Positions 32,493 to 40,454 of a DNA stretch of 46,956 bases are shown here, piece by piece. The notes beneath the pieces were generated by a model. The model worked only from the letters and a program-made list of their open reading frames with translations. It made no database searches and was not told the DNA's origin. The stretch covers positions 1 through 46,956 of the forward strand of contig JBALTG010000024.1 in assembly GCA_036964625.1 (NCBI GenBank). Reading direction: 5' to 3'. The position numbers and the translations under genes were made by a program. Position 1 is the stretch's first letter; every line of letters starts with the position of its first letter. The DNA is from Motiliproteus sp036964625. GTDB taxonomy: Bacteria > Pseudomonadota > Gammaproteobacteria > Pseudomonadales > Balneatricaceae.

Positions 32493-33353
32493 TTACCATC
32501 CCCATAGGCTGACCAGAGCCAGTGCGACACAGGTGCACACGCCGAAGGCCAGCAACCACAACCGCTTTCGGCGGCGGTTGAAACGGGGAAAGATCAACTC
32601 CTGTGTGCTGAGTAGCTCGGTATCCTCATCTGCAACACCCAGGCTCCCCGATGGCGCTGAAATCACCAGTACGCTAACGTTGTCCCGTCCGCCGCGTTGT
32701 AAAGCGGTCTCGATCAGGCGGTCAACCAAGCTCTGTTCGGAGCCGTCGCTCATCATGATTTTACTGATTTCCGTATCGCTCACCTCGCCGTTGAGGCCAT
32801 CGCTGCAGAGCAGGATTTTCTGGCCTTGTTCCAATGCCCCGTTCCGGCAGTCCACTCTGATGCTCTGACCACGAACCCCTAGGGCTTGGGTAATGACGTT
32901 GGATTTAGGATGTTTGCGGGCCTGCTCCTCGGTGATTTCACCTCGATCCACCAGCCACTGTACATAGGAGTGATCACGACTGAGTTGGTGCAATTGACCG
33001 TCCCAAAGGTAAGCCCGGCTATCACCCACCCAGGCGATCTCATAATTGCGATGATGCTGCACCCTCAAGGCGACGATGGTGGAGCCCATATTTGGCGCAC
33101 CCTCTCCCCGCTCACCAGCGGCCAATACCTCATCGTGGGCAAGCTGAATAGCCTCGCTCAGGCTCCTCCCTGTACGAATAGCCTCCACCACTGTGGCACT
33201 GGCGATAGTACTGGCAACATCACCGCCGCGATGGCCACCCATGCCGTCCGCTACCAACCAGAGCCCAAGTTCGCTGTCGGCATAGTAGCGGTCTTCATTC
33301 AATTCCCTGACACGTCCCACATCGGACCCGTCACCGTAAGAAATGGTCGACAT
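32493..33353 (-). CDS. PP2C-type Ser/Thr protein phosphatase (first copy)
   Basis: 286 residues from ATG 33353 (AGGGA 7 bases upstream). The metal-binding and catalytic blocks of PP2C/Stp phosphatases are present: VGRVRELNED (Asp21), VADGMGGHRGG (Asp36), GSTIVAL, IAWVGDSRAYLW, LLCSDGLNGEVSD and GGRDNVSVLVI. A C-terminal helix (RLWLLAFGVCTCVALALVSL) should anchor it in the inner membrane, facing the cytoplasm. It is transcribed divergently from the first giant kinase; the second phosphatase-kinase pair has the same geometry. Expected role: removing phosphates from the kinases and FHA proteins. Confidence 0.93.
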   Translation of the reverse strand: MSTISYGDGSDVGRVRELNEDRYYADSELGLWLVADGMGGHRGGDVASTIASATVVEAIRTGRSLSEAIQLAHDEVLAAGERGEGAPNMGSTIVALRVQHHRNYEIAWVGDSRAYLWDGQLHQLSRDHSYVQWLVDRGEITEEQARKHPKSNVITQALGVRGQSIRVDCRNGALEQGQKILLCSDGLNGEVSDTEISKIMMSDGSEQSLVDRLIETALQRGGRDNVSVLVISAPSGSLGVADEDTELLSTQELIFPRFNRRRKRLWLLAFGVCTCVALALVSLWGW

Positions 33354-33729
33354 TGCATGATCCCTAGCATCCCTTAGTCTTTGAGGACACACCGACAGAA
33401 GAACAAGAAAGCTTTCAAATTCAGTCTACATACCGGGATCAGCCGCTAAGACGCGGTTTATGGATGACAACTGAACTATGCTCAAACAAGAAATGCTCTT
33501 CTATATAAAATAGCAGAACATTGAATCTTTACAGAGAGTCATCAGCGTTCCGAAGGACTGAATGTCCAGCGGTCATAACATGTTCCGCCCCGTTATTTGC
33601 GACTTCAGGGATGTATTTAAACGGACATAACCATGGCCGGTTTAACAACAGAGCGTTCTCCCTTGAAGCGGTCTCAGCAGCAACACATCATGCCAGCCTG
33701 CCGCTACCCTGAACGAGGTAGAAACAGCA
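33354..33729. promoter_or_regulatory. Divergent promoter region of phosphatase/kinase pair 1
   Basis: 376 bases with no gene, between divergent starts. An AT-rich block at 33500-33510 (TATATAAAAT) is a plausible -10 region for either direction. GAGG lies 11 bases before the kinase ATG. Confidence 0.4.
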
Positions 33730-36700
33730 ATGCCTAGGCTACTGGAGATTGACGGATACACCATCGAGAAGGAGATCGGTACCGGTGCCATGGCCACGGT
33801 CTACCTGGCCGAACAAACATCCCTGAGCCGCCAGGTCGCCCTCAAGGTGATGTCCCCCTCATTGGCGAGCAACGACACCTTTGCTAAACGTTTTATTCAG
33901 GAAGGCAAGACCATTGCCAAGCTGGAACAGAACAACATCGTCAACATCTTTGATATCGGTACCAGTGAGACCTGCTGCTACATCGCTATGGAGTACCTCT
34001 CCGGGGGCACCCTCAAGGACCGCATGCAGCACCCGATGTACCTTAACGAAGCACTGCATATCGTCCGCCAGATCGCCCTGGCATTGAGCTACGCCCACCG
34101 TCATCATTTCGTCCATCGCGACATCAAGCCCCTCAATGTTATGTATCGCGCCGACGGTACGGTGGTGCTGACAGACTTCGGCATCGCCAAGGAAATAGCT
34201 GCCGCCACCTCAGGCCTGACGGCCACAGGAGCGGCGATCGGTACGCCCACCTACATGAGTCCTGAGCAAGCTAAGGGCGAGGAGCTGGACGGCCGCTCGG
34301 ACCTCTACTGTCTGGGCGTGGTGTTTTATGAACTGTTGACCGGTGTCCGCCCCTATACGGCTTCGGATCCCTTTGCTCTGGCGCTGCAACATATCAATGC
34401 GGCGATTCCCAAGCTGCCGGAGCGGCTCAGTTTTATGCAGGACATGATCAATAAGATGATGGCCAAATCCGCTGCCAAACGGTTTCAAGACGCCGAGCAG
34501 CTGGTCGCCGCCATCGACCGCATTTTAGAACAGTATGACACCGGAAAAATCCGTGTATTGCTGAACGACAGCATTAGTAATGACCAGACTCAGGTCTGGT
34601 ACAAGACCTTGATGACCGATTGGCGGTCACAGTTCGCCAAACAGCGCTTTCCACACCAGATTCGTAAAATCGTCCGCCGTAAGCGTATGCCGCTGATCGT
34701 AGCGACAACGGTACTGGTTCTGATATTCAGCGTTACGCTGCTCTACCTTGGCCATCTCGACAGAGCGGAGCAGCAGCGGATAGCTCAGCGCAACCAAACC
34801 CTTGAACGCCTGCTGGACGATGGCCTACGCCAACTATCCCGCGCACAAATTTTTTTCCCCAAAGACGATAACGCCTTTGATACTTATCTGGAGATTCGGC
34901 GGCTGGACCCAGAAAACGAACGGGTGCTCCAACCCATCGCCACCCTGCTCGACCGCATCCATACCCTGGCCCTGCGCACATATGAAAATGCCGACTGGAA
35001 CCGCACCCTGGCGCTGACCGATAACGGTCTGCGACTCGATGCCAGCAATGAACGGCTGTTGGGCCTGCAGCGCAGCGCCCACGAGGCCCAGGAACGGTCC
35101 CACCAGCAGAAACTGGAACGGGAACGGGAGGCGAAGATCACCGGACTGCTGACTCAGGCCGATCAGCAGATCAACGCGGGCCGTCTCGAGGAGCCAGCCG
35201 ACGATAATGCCGTCGCCACCCTCCGCGGACTCCAGGAACTGTCACCTGAGGATCCTCGAGTAGAGACTCGCATGCAACTGCTCGCTAAAACCTATGCCCA
35301 GCAAGCCCGGCAAGCATTGGATCAAGGCGAACTCGATGAGGCTCAGGCCCGGATCAATCTGGGACTGGCGATGGTTGATCGGTTTCCTGCACTAATCAGC
35401 CTGCAGCAGTCGTTGATAGACCTGCGTAGACAGAGACAGATTGACATACTGCTGTCGGAAGCGCAGCTGCTCGCCGCTCAGCAGCATTTTGTGCAGCCGG
35501 CTGATGACAGCGCCTGGCAGCGCTATCGGGCGGTACTGGATCTTGATCCCGACAACCCGGTCGCACTGCGTGGCATTAGCGCCCTGTTAGAACAGATTGT
35601 GGCGTTGGCCGATGCGGCAAGACGATCAGGGGACTACACCGCGGCGCTGGGGCTGGTTGATCAGGGCATGGCTATCGATGCGCAATCTCCGCCGCTGTTG
35701 GCGTTACACCAGCAGACCGCGCGGGATCACCGCATCGACAGTCTACTCGCGGCAGCCAACACGCAGCTCGAGCAACGTCGCTTGAATAAGACGCCCGGAG
35801 ATAACGCCGTCGAAAGCTTCCGCCAAGTCCTGGCACTGCAAGCCGACCAACCCCAGGCGCTTGCTGGATTGCAGCAAATCGCCGATCTCTTTGCCAGCCG
35901 AGCCGAGGCGCTGCTGCGGCAGGATGACGAATCCGCCAGCCATGCATTGATCGAGGAGGGCCTGACAGTGCTTGCCGACCACCCTCCGCTGCTAAGTGTT
36001 AAGGACCGTCTGGAAGCACAGATCCAAGCCCGCCAGCAGCAGCAAAGGGAGATCATCCGGCTGCTGGGGGAAGGCGAAAGTTTGTCGGCGCAGCAACAAT
36101 TCAGTGAACCGCTAGATCACAGTGCCCATGCCCGCTACCAGGCGGTGCTGGCGCTGGATCCGCTAAACGCCACTGCCCGCCAAGCCCTGAAAGCGCTGCC
36201 CGAGCAGATACTGGCCCTGGCGAAAACAGCCGGTGAACAAGGCGAGCTTGAGCACGGCCTCGATTTGCTGCAACAGGGTCTGACCCTAGCCCCAGACAAT
36301 GAGGCTTTGCAAGCCGCCCGTCGCCGGGTACTGGAGCAACAACAGATCCACCACCTGCTGGCCCTTGCCGAATCACAGATCAAGCTTCGTCGGCTCAGCA
36401 AGCCGTCGAATGACAATGCTGTAGCGACCCTACGACAAGTCCTTGAGCACGCCCCTGCGCAGCCCCAAGCATTGGACGGACTGCAGCGCATCGCCGGGAT
36501 TTATGCCCAGCTGGCCCGAGAGCAACTGGACCAGGATCGAGAAACCGAAGCACTGGCGCTGCTACAAAAAGGCCAGATTGTGTCCCCCAACCACCCTGCG
36601 CTGCTGGTGATTCAGCGGCAGGTTGAGCAGCGGCGTGTAATAGACAGATTACTGTATCAAGCCGAACAACAACTTCTGCAGGGGAAATTCAGCCGCCCCC

Positions 36701-38850
36701 CAGGTGACAATGGCCAAGCCAGTTACCGCGCCATTCTGGAGCTTGATCCCATCAATGAGGCGGCCAGCGCCGGTCTCGCCTCCTTGCCCGAGGCGATCCA
36801 CAGTCGGGCACAGCAGCGACTTAAGGACGACGCCATCAACGAGGCTCTGGCGCTGGTGGCGGAAGGTTTGGAGCTTGCGCCGAAGCACCCGCCGCTGCAG
36901 GATCTCAAGTTACAGCTACTGCTGCAGCAACGCATCAGCCGTTTGCTGCAACAGGCGCAGCAGCAACTCAACAGCCGGCAGATCAACCAACCGGATGATG
37001 AGTCATTTATTCAGGCCACCGTCGCCATTTATCAACAAGTACTGACACTATCGCCCGATAACCCCCAAGCCTTAGCAGCCTTACAACGCCTGGCCGATGA
37101 GCAGGTGACGCAGGCCAAACATCTGTCCGAGCAGGGCGACGAGGATGGCAGTTGGCAGCGGATCAGGGCCGGACTGGCGATCAAAGCCGACCACCCTGGG
37201 CTGCTAGCGTTGCAACTGACCCTGACTGAACGCCAACAGGCGCGCGAAGCCGAGGCTCTGAAGCAGCAGCAGCTCCAAACCTTACTGGCGCAGGCCCGCT
37301 CGGAGCTGCAACGCGGCTCGATGGCCAGCAGTGTGGCTTTTATCGAGCGGGGACTCAAGCTCGCTCCGCAGCAGCCGGAACTACTGGACCTACGCCAACA
37401 GGTGGCTCGACAACAGCGGATCCTGGCGCTGCTGGAGCAAGCCGAACAGCAGATCCACAACCAGCAACTGACACTGCCAGCCAACCGCAATGCATTAGCG
37501 ACCCTGCAGCAAGTACTGGAACTCGAACCCGAACACCCCCAGGCCCTTGCCGGAATAAAATGGGTGGCCGACAGCTACGCAGAACTGGCCCGTGAACGGC
37601 TGCAAAATAACCAGGAACCACAAAGTCTGAAACTGATCGACAAGGGCCTGTCGGTAGTGGCCGATCACCCGCCATTATTGGCGCTGCGACAACAACTGGA
37701 GCAGCGCCGTCAAGCCCGTGAAACACTGCAGCGACAACACCTGCAGATCAAACAGTTGCTGTCACAGGCCCAATCACAGATTACCCGGGGACAAATTATC
37801 ACCCCAGTGGAGAACAGCGCCCAGAGCAGCTACCGGGAAATTTTACAGCTTGACCCCGCTAACAACTGGGCCCTCAGCGGCTTGGCAACATTACCTGACG
37901 TGATCCATGATCAGGTGCTGTCGACGCTGAACGCCGGTGCGCTGAAGGACGGGCTGCAGCGGGTAGACGAAGGCTTGCAGCTGGAACCCCAGCACCCGCG
38001 TCTGCGGGCACTCAAGGCGCAGCTGCTGCGACAACTGCAAGCACTGCTGACCGAGGCGCGCTCAGAGCGGCAAAAGGGCGCTCTGGACAACAGTAACAAA
38101 CTTATCCAGCAGGGGTTGCGGATCGACCCTCAGCAGTCAGATCTGTTGCAGCTGCAACGACAGGTGACCCACCAACAACAGATAGTATCGCTGCTGAACG
38201 AGGCGAAACAGCAGATCAAACGCCGGCAACTGACCTTGCCCGCCAACGACAATGCAGTAGCCACCCTGTCTCGGCTGCTGACCCTGGCGCAAGACCATCC
38301 CCTGGCGCTGACAGGTATGCAACTGGTAGCCGATGCCTATGCCGAGCAGGCCCTGGCGAAGATCGAAAATGGCCAGGATACTGAAGCTCAGGCTCTGATC
38401 GACCAGGGGCTAAGCGTGCTACCCGGCCATCCACCACTGCTAAAACTAGGCGAAGAGATAGAAGCCCGTCGCGCTGCATTGACCACCCGTCAGCGGCTGA
38501 TTAGCGGCCTGTTGGCACTCGCAGAAGAACAGCAACGCCAGCACCGTTACACCAACCCCCGCGGCAACAATGCCTACGAGAGTTACCGCACCATCCTTCA
38601 ATTCGACGCTGAAAACGGGCCCGCCAAGAACGCCATTCGCGGACTCAGCGAAAGCCTCTACGACATGGCCAGCCGGGCCAAGGACCGGGGGGCCATCGTC
38701 GAGAGCTTAGCCCTGATCCTTGAAGGCCTGACCATCTTGCCCAACGACCAAGCCTTGCTGCGTCTGCAGCAGCAGCTTTCGGAACAGCCCCCACCGGCGG
38801 ACACTGGCGGCGACCTAACGCCTCAGGGTGCAGCCGCTGACGATGACTGA
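33730..38850 (+). CDS. Transmembrane Ser/Thr kinase with giant TPR-like repeat domain
   Basis: 1706 residues. A Hanks-type kinase domain fills 1-270: IGTGAMATVYLA loop, K39 (VALKVM), H129-R-D131 (HRDIKP) and D149-F-G, GTPTYMSPEQAKG, all active. One membrane helix spans about 320-342 (PLIVATTVLVLIFSVTLLYL). The remaining 1360 residues should be periplasmic: roughly a dozen repeats of about 100 residues, each starting LLxxAxxQIxxxxLxxPxxDNA. Two types alternate, type A with HPQALxGLxRIADxYA and type B with SYRAxLxLDPxN...LPExI. These resemble TPR-like superhelices and could sense a ligand, the exported peptide or the cell wall. The protein ends in an acidic disordered tail without the FGE-like domain of its paralogue. 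Probably phosphorylates FHA proteins nearby. Confidence 0.92.
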   Translation: MPRLLEIDGYTIEKEIGTGAMATVYLAEQTSLSRQVALKVMSPSLASNDTFAKRFIQEGKTIAKLEQNNIVNIFDIGTSETCCYIAMEYLSGGTLKDRMQHPMYLNEALHIVRQIALALSYAHRHHFVHRDIKPLNVMYRADGTVVLTDFGIAKEIAAATSGLTATGAAIGTPTYMSPEQAKGEELDGRSDLYCLGVVFYELLTGVRPYTASDPFALALQHINAAIPKLPERLSFMQDMINKMMAKSAAKRFQDAEQLVAAIDRILEQYDTGKIRVLLNDSISNDQTQVWYKTLMTDWRSQFAKQRFPHQIRKIVRRKRMPLIVATTVLVLIFSVTLLYLGHLDRAEQQRIAQRNQTLERLLDDGLRQLSRAQIFFPKDDNAFDTYLEIRRLDPENERVLQPIATLLDRIHTLALRTYENADWNRTLALTDNGLRLDASNERLLGLQRSAHEAQERSHQQKLEREREAKITGLLTQADQQINAGRLEEPADDNAVATLRGLQELSPEDPRVETRMQLLAKTYAQQARQALDQGELDEAQARINLGLAMVDRFPALISLQQSLIDLRRQRQIDILLSEAQLLAAQQHFVQPADDSAWQRYRAVLDLDPDNPVALRGISALLEQIVALADAARRSGDYTAALGLVDQGMAIDAQSPPLLALHQQTARDHRIDSLLAAANTQLEQRRLNKTPGDNAVESFRQVLALQADQPQALAGLQQIADLFASRAEALLRQDDESASHALIEEGLTVLADHPPLLSVKDRLEAQIQARQQQQREIIRLLGEGESLSAQQQFSEPLDHSAHARYQAVLALDPLNATARQALKALPEQILALAKTAGEQGELEHGLDLLQQGLTLAPDNEALQAARRRVLEQQQIHHLLALAESQIKLRRLSKPSNDNAVATLRQVLEHAPAQPQALDGLQRIAGIYAQLAREQLDQDRETEALALLQKGQIVSPNHPALLVIQRQVEQRRVIDRLLYQAEQQLLQGKFSRPPGDNGQASYRAILELDPINEAASAGLASLPEAIHSRAQQRLKDDAINEALALVAEGLELAPKHPPLQDLKLQLLLQQRISRLLQQAQQQLNSRQINQPDDESFIQATVAIYQQVLTLSPDNPQALAALQRLADEQVTQAKHLSEQGDEDGSWQRIRAGLAIKADHPGLLALQLTLTERQQAREAEALKQQQLQTLLAQARSELQRGSMASSVAFIERGLKLAPQQPELLDLRQQVARQQRILALLEQAEQQIHNQQLTLPANRNALATLQQVLELEPEHPQALAGIKWVADSYAELARERLQNNQEPQSLKLIDKGLSVVADHPPLLALRQQLEQRRQARETLQRQHLQIKQLLSQAQSQITRGQIITPVENSAQSSYREILQLDPANNWALSGLATLPDVIHDQVLSTLNAGALKDGLQRVDEGLQLEPQHPRLRALKAQLLRQLQALLTEARSERQKGALDNSNKLIQQGLRIDPQQSDLLQLQRQVTHQQQIVSLLNEAKQQIKRRQLTLPANDNAVATLSRLLTLAQDHPLALTGMQLVADAYAEQALAKIENGQDTEAQALIDQGLSVLPGHPPLLKLGEEIEARRAALTTRQRLISGLLALAEEQQRQHRYTNPRGNNAYESYRTILQFDAENGPAKNAIRGLSESLYDMASRAKDRGAIVESLALILEGLTILPNDQALLRLQQQLSEQPPPADTGGDLTPQGAAADDD

Positions 38851-39046
38851 GAGCAGCCTGATGGAGCCTCTAATCCGCGTATTTGGCCTCGTAACAATCA
38901 TCACCTGTAAACGGCCTTACTGGCTGGGCCTGCTATGCTGATTACAGGGCGTTACCCGGCCCGCAGAGCTGGATACTAGTAATCGTTAACACTGCAACAG
39001 CAACTCAGTTCACTGCAATCGGGCCGGTTACCGGAGGGCAACAACC
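38851..39046. promoter_or_regulatory. Leader region of the double-glycine peptide gene
   Basis: 196 bases between the kinase stop and the peptide gene. They contain an inverted repeat CCTGTAA (38908-38914) and TTACAGG (38940-38946) around a GC-rich centre, possibly ending the kinase transcript or regulating the peptide. GGAGG lies 9 bases before the peptide ATG. Confidence 0.4.
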
Positions 39047-39214
39047 ATGGCAAAACTTATCATCCAAGATCTACCGGAAAGCCTCGAGCTGGATCGCAAG
39101 GCGATGCAGGAAATAGTGGGCGGCAACCGCACCCCAGGGCACAATAGCCGCCCAGAACTTAACCGTCAGAGTCCCGCCAAGCAACGCTTATTGCAACGTT
39201 TGCGAGGGAACTGA
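39047..39214 (+). CDS. Double-glycine leader peptide, predicted type I secretion cargo
   Basis: A 55-residue gene, ATG 39047, with GGAGG 9 bases upstream and TGA at 39212. The leader opens MAKLIIQDLPES, continues LELDRKAMQEI and ends VGG at residues 24-26. This is the classic GG leader with ELD and AM positions that C39 peptidases recognise. Predicted cleavage after Gly26 releases a 29-residue core starting NRTPGHNSRPEL and ending LLQRLRGN. It has six Arg, one Lys, one His and one Glu, no Cys, and is strongly cationic. It could be a bacteriocin, a signal peptide or a structural effector. The only C39 exporter in the window is at 18991-22035. The 3' end overlaps the tail of the convergent phosphatase gene by 56 bases. 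Leader assignment is firm; function is unknown. Confidence 0.8.
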   Translation: MAKLIIQDLPESLELDRKAMQEIVGGNRTPGHNSRPELNRQSPAKQRLLQRLRGN

Positions 39215-40121
39215 GCCCGGCTATAGGGCTCTGTCGATGAAGCGATGCGGCAGTAAGATCGACAGCCGGGTGATGCGCGGCCCGGCTTGGCGCCGCGCAG
39301 GCAACCATGAGACCTAATAACACCAGCAACAGGGTAACCAGAACGATCCGTAGCAGATGCCTGCGGCGCCGGAGGCTGAACCGAGGGAAGACCCGCCCCA
39401 GCATCTTGGGCTGTGTATTGGCGGGAGCGGAGATCACCATCACACTCACATTATCACGCCCACCCTGTTGAAGTGCCGCATCGATCAGGCTGTCAACCAA
39501 GTGTTGGTCCGGCCCCTCAGACATCAAGATCTGACTGATCTGATCATCGGACAGTTCGCCGTTAAGGCCGTCACTGCAGAGCAATATTTTTTGACCTATT
39601 AACCAGCGACCCGAAACACAATCAACACGAATCTGCTGGCCTCCCGCGCCCAAGGCCTGGGTTACCACATTGGATTGTAGATGTGTGCGAGCCTGCTCCT
39701 TGGTTATATCTCCTCTATCGACCAGGGTCTGTACATAGGAGTGGTCGCGACTGATCTGACCCAGCCGACCGTCCCAAAGGTAGGCTCGGCTATCCCCTAC
39801 CCAGGCCACTTCATAGCGTTCATTCAGCCCCCGCAAGGCAACGATAGTCGACCCCATGCGGGGCGGCCCCCGGCCCTCCGAACTAGCGCTCAGTACCGCC
39901 CCGTGAGCCAACTGAATGGCCTCACTCAGGCTCCTGCCGTCGCGTACCGCCTTAACCACAGTTTCGCTCACAATTAAACTGGCGACATTGCCGCCCTCGT
40001 AGCCGCCCATGCCATCGGCGATCAACCAAAGTCCCAGTTCAGTATTGGCGTAATAACTGTCTTCATTGAGTTCACGGACACAGCCCACATCTGAACCGCA
40101 CCCGTAATCCAAGATCACCAT
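39159..40121 (-). CDS. PP2C-type Ser/Thr protein phosphatase (second copy)
   Basis: 320 residues from ATG 40121 (MVILDYGCGSDVG), aligning with the first copy from its own ATG; the frame is open 13 codons further to a TTG. PP2C blocks: VGCVRELNED (Asp21), IADGMGGYEGG (Asp36), GSTIVAL, VAWVGDSRAYLW, LLCSDGLNGELSD and GGRDNVSVMVI. A membrane helix (HLLRIVLVTLLLVLLGLMVA) follows at about 252-271. Unlike copy 1, about 45 further residues extend beyond it, presumably into the periplasm. That tail is encoded opposite the 3' end of the peptide gene. Divergent from the second kinase. Confidence 0.92.
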   Translation of the reverse strand: MVILDYGCGSDVGCVRELNEDSYYANTELGLWLIADGMGGYEGGNVASLIVSETVVKAVRDGRSLSEAIQLAHGAVLSASSEGRGPPRMGSTIVALRGLNERYEVAWVGDSRAYLWDGRLGQISRDHSYVQTLVDRGDITKEQARTHLQSNVVTQALGAGGQQIRVDCVSGRWLIGQKILLCSDGLNGELSDDQISQILMSEGPDQHLVDSLIDAALQQGGRDNVSVMVISAPANTQPKMLGRVFPRFSLRRRRHLLRIVLVTLLLVLLGLMVACAAPSRAAHHPAVDLTAASLHRQSPIAGLSSLANVAISVAWRDSDG

Positions 40122-40454
40122 TTCGAAAAACTCATAGCCTCTTGGTAGGGAGGCCTCCAAGGAGGTTAATGAAAAAAATGGGGTGAGTGGAAAATAGATC
40201 CTCGCCTATTCTCCTTAGCGATATGACCTATTATAGACAATGGCAGTAAGTTCCACTGTTCGTGTTTCACGTGGAGTTATAAGGTCTTTGGCGCCGTTTG
40301 AAAAAGGCAAGGAGCCACTCTCGGGGATCAAATGCTCGCGCTATATTTGCGTCCCCTAAGGATGATGACAGTCACGAGCATGAGGCTGGAAAGGTGTTCT
40401 CTACAGCCCGCCACGAAGCCTATTAGCCACTACCGCAGACAAGGTTGAGCATCG
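40122..40454. promoter_or_regulatory. Divergent promoter region of phosphatase/kinase pair 2
   Basis: 333 bases without a gene, between divergent starts. Contains TGTTTCACGTGGAGTT (40263-40278), which matches the left half and core of the ParB site parS but not its right half. Candidate promoters are not resolvable by eye. Confidence 0.35.

Noticed and set aside
33521..33712. 63-codon plus-strand frame just before the first kinase
   Set aside because: No leader motif, no ribosome binding site and no recognisable family; lies in the divergent promoter region.
38900..39046. Possible sigma-54 promoter (TGGC...TGC) before the peptide gene
   Set aside because: GG-to-GC spacing is wrong (8 or 9 instead of 10 bases), so it does not fit the -24/-12 rule.
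40263..40278. parS-like sequence TGTTTCACGTGGAGTT
   Set aside because: Only the left half and core match the ParB site (about 12 of 16); no parAB genes or chromosome-origin genes nearby.
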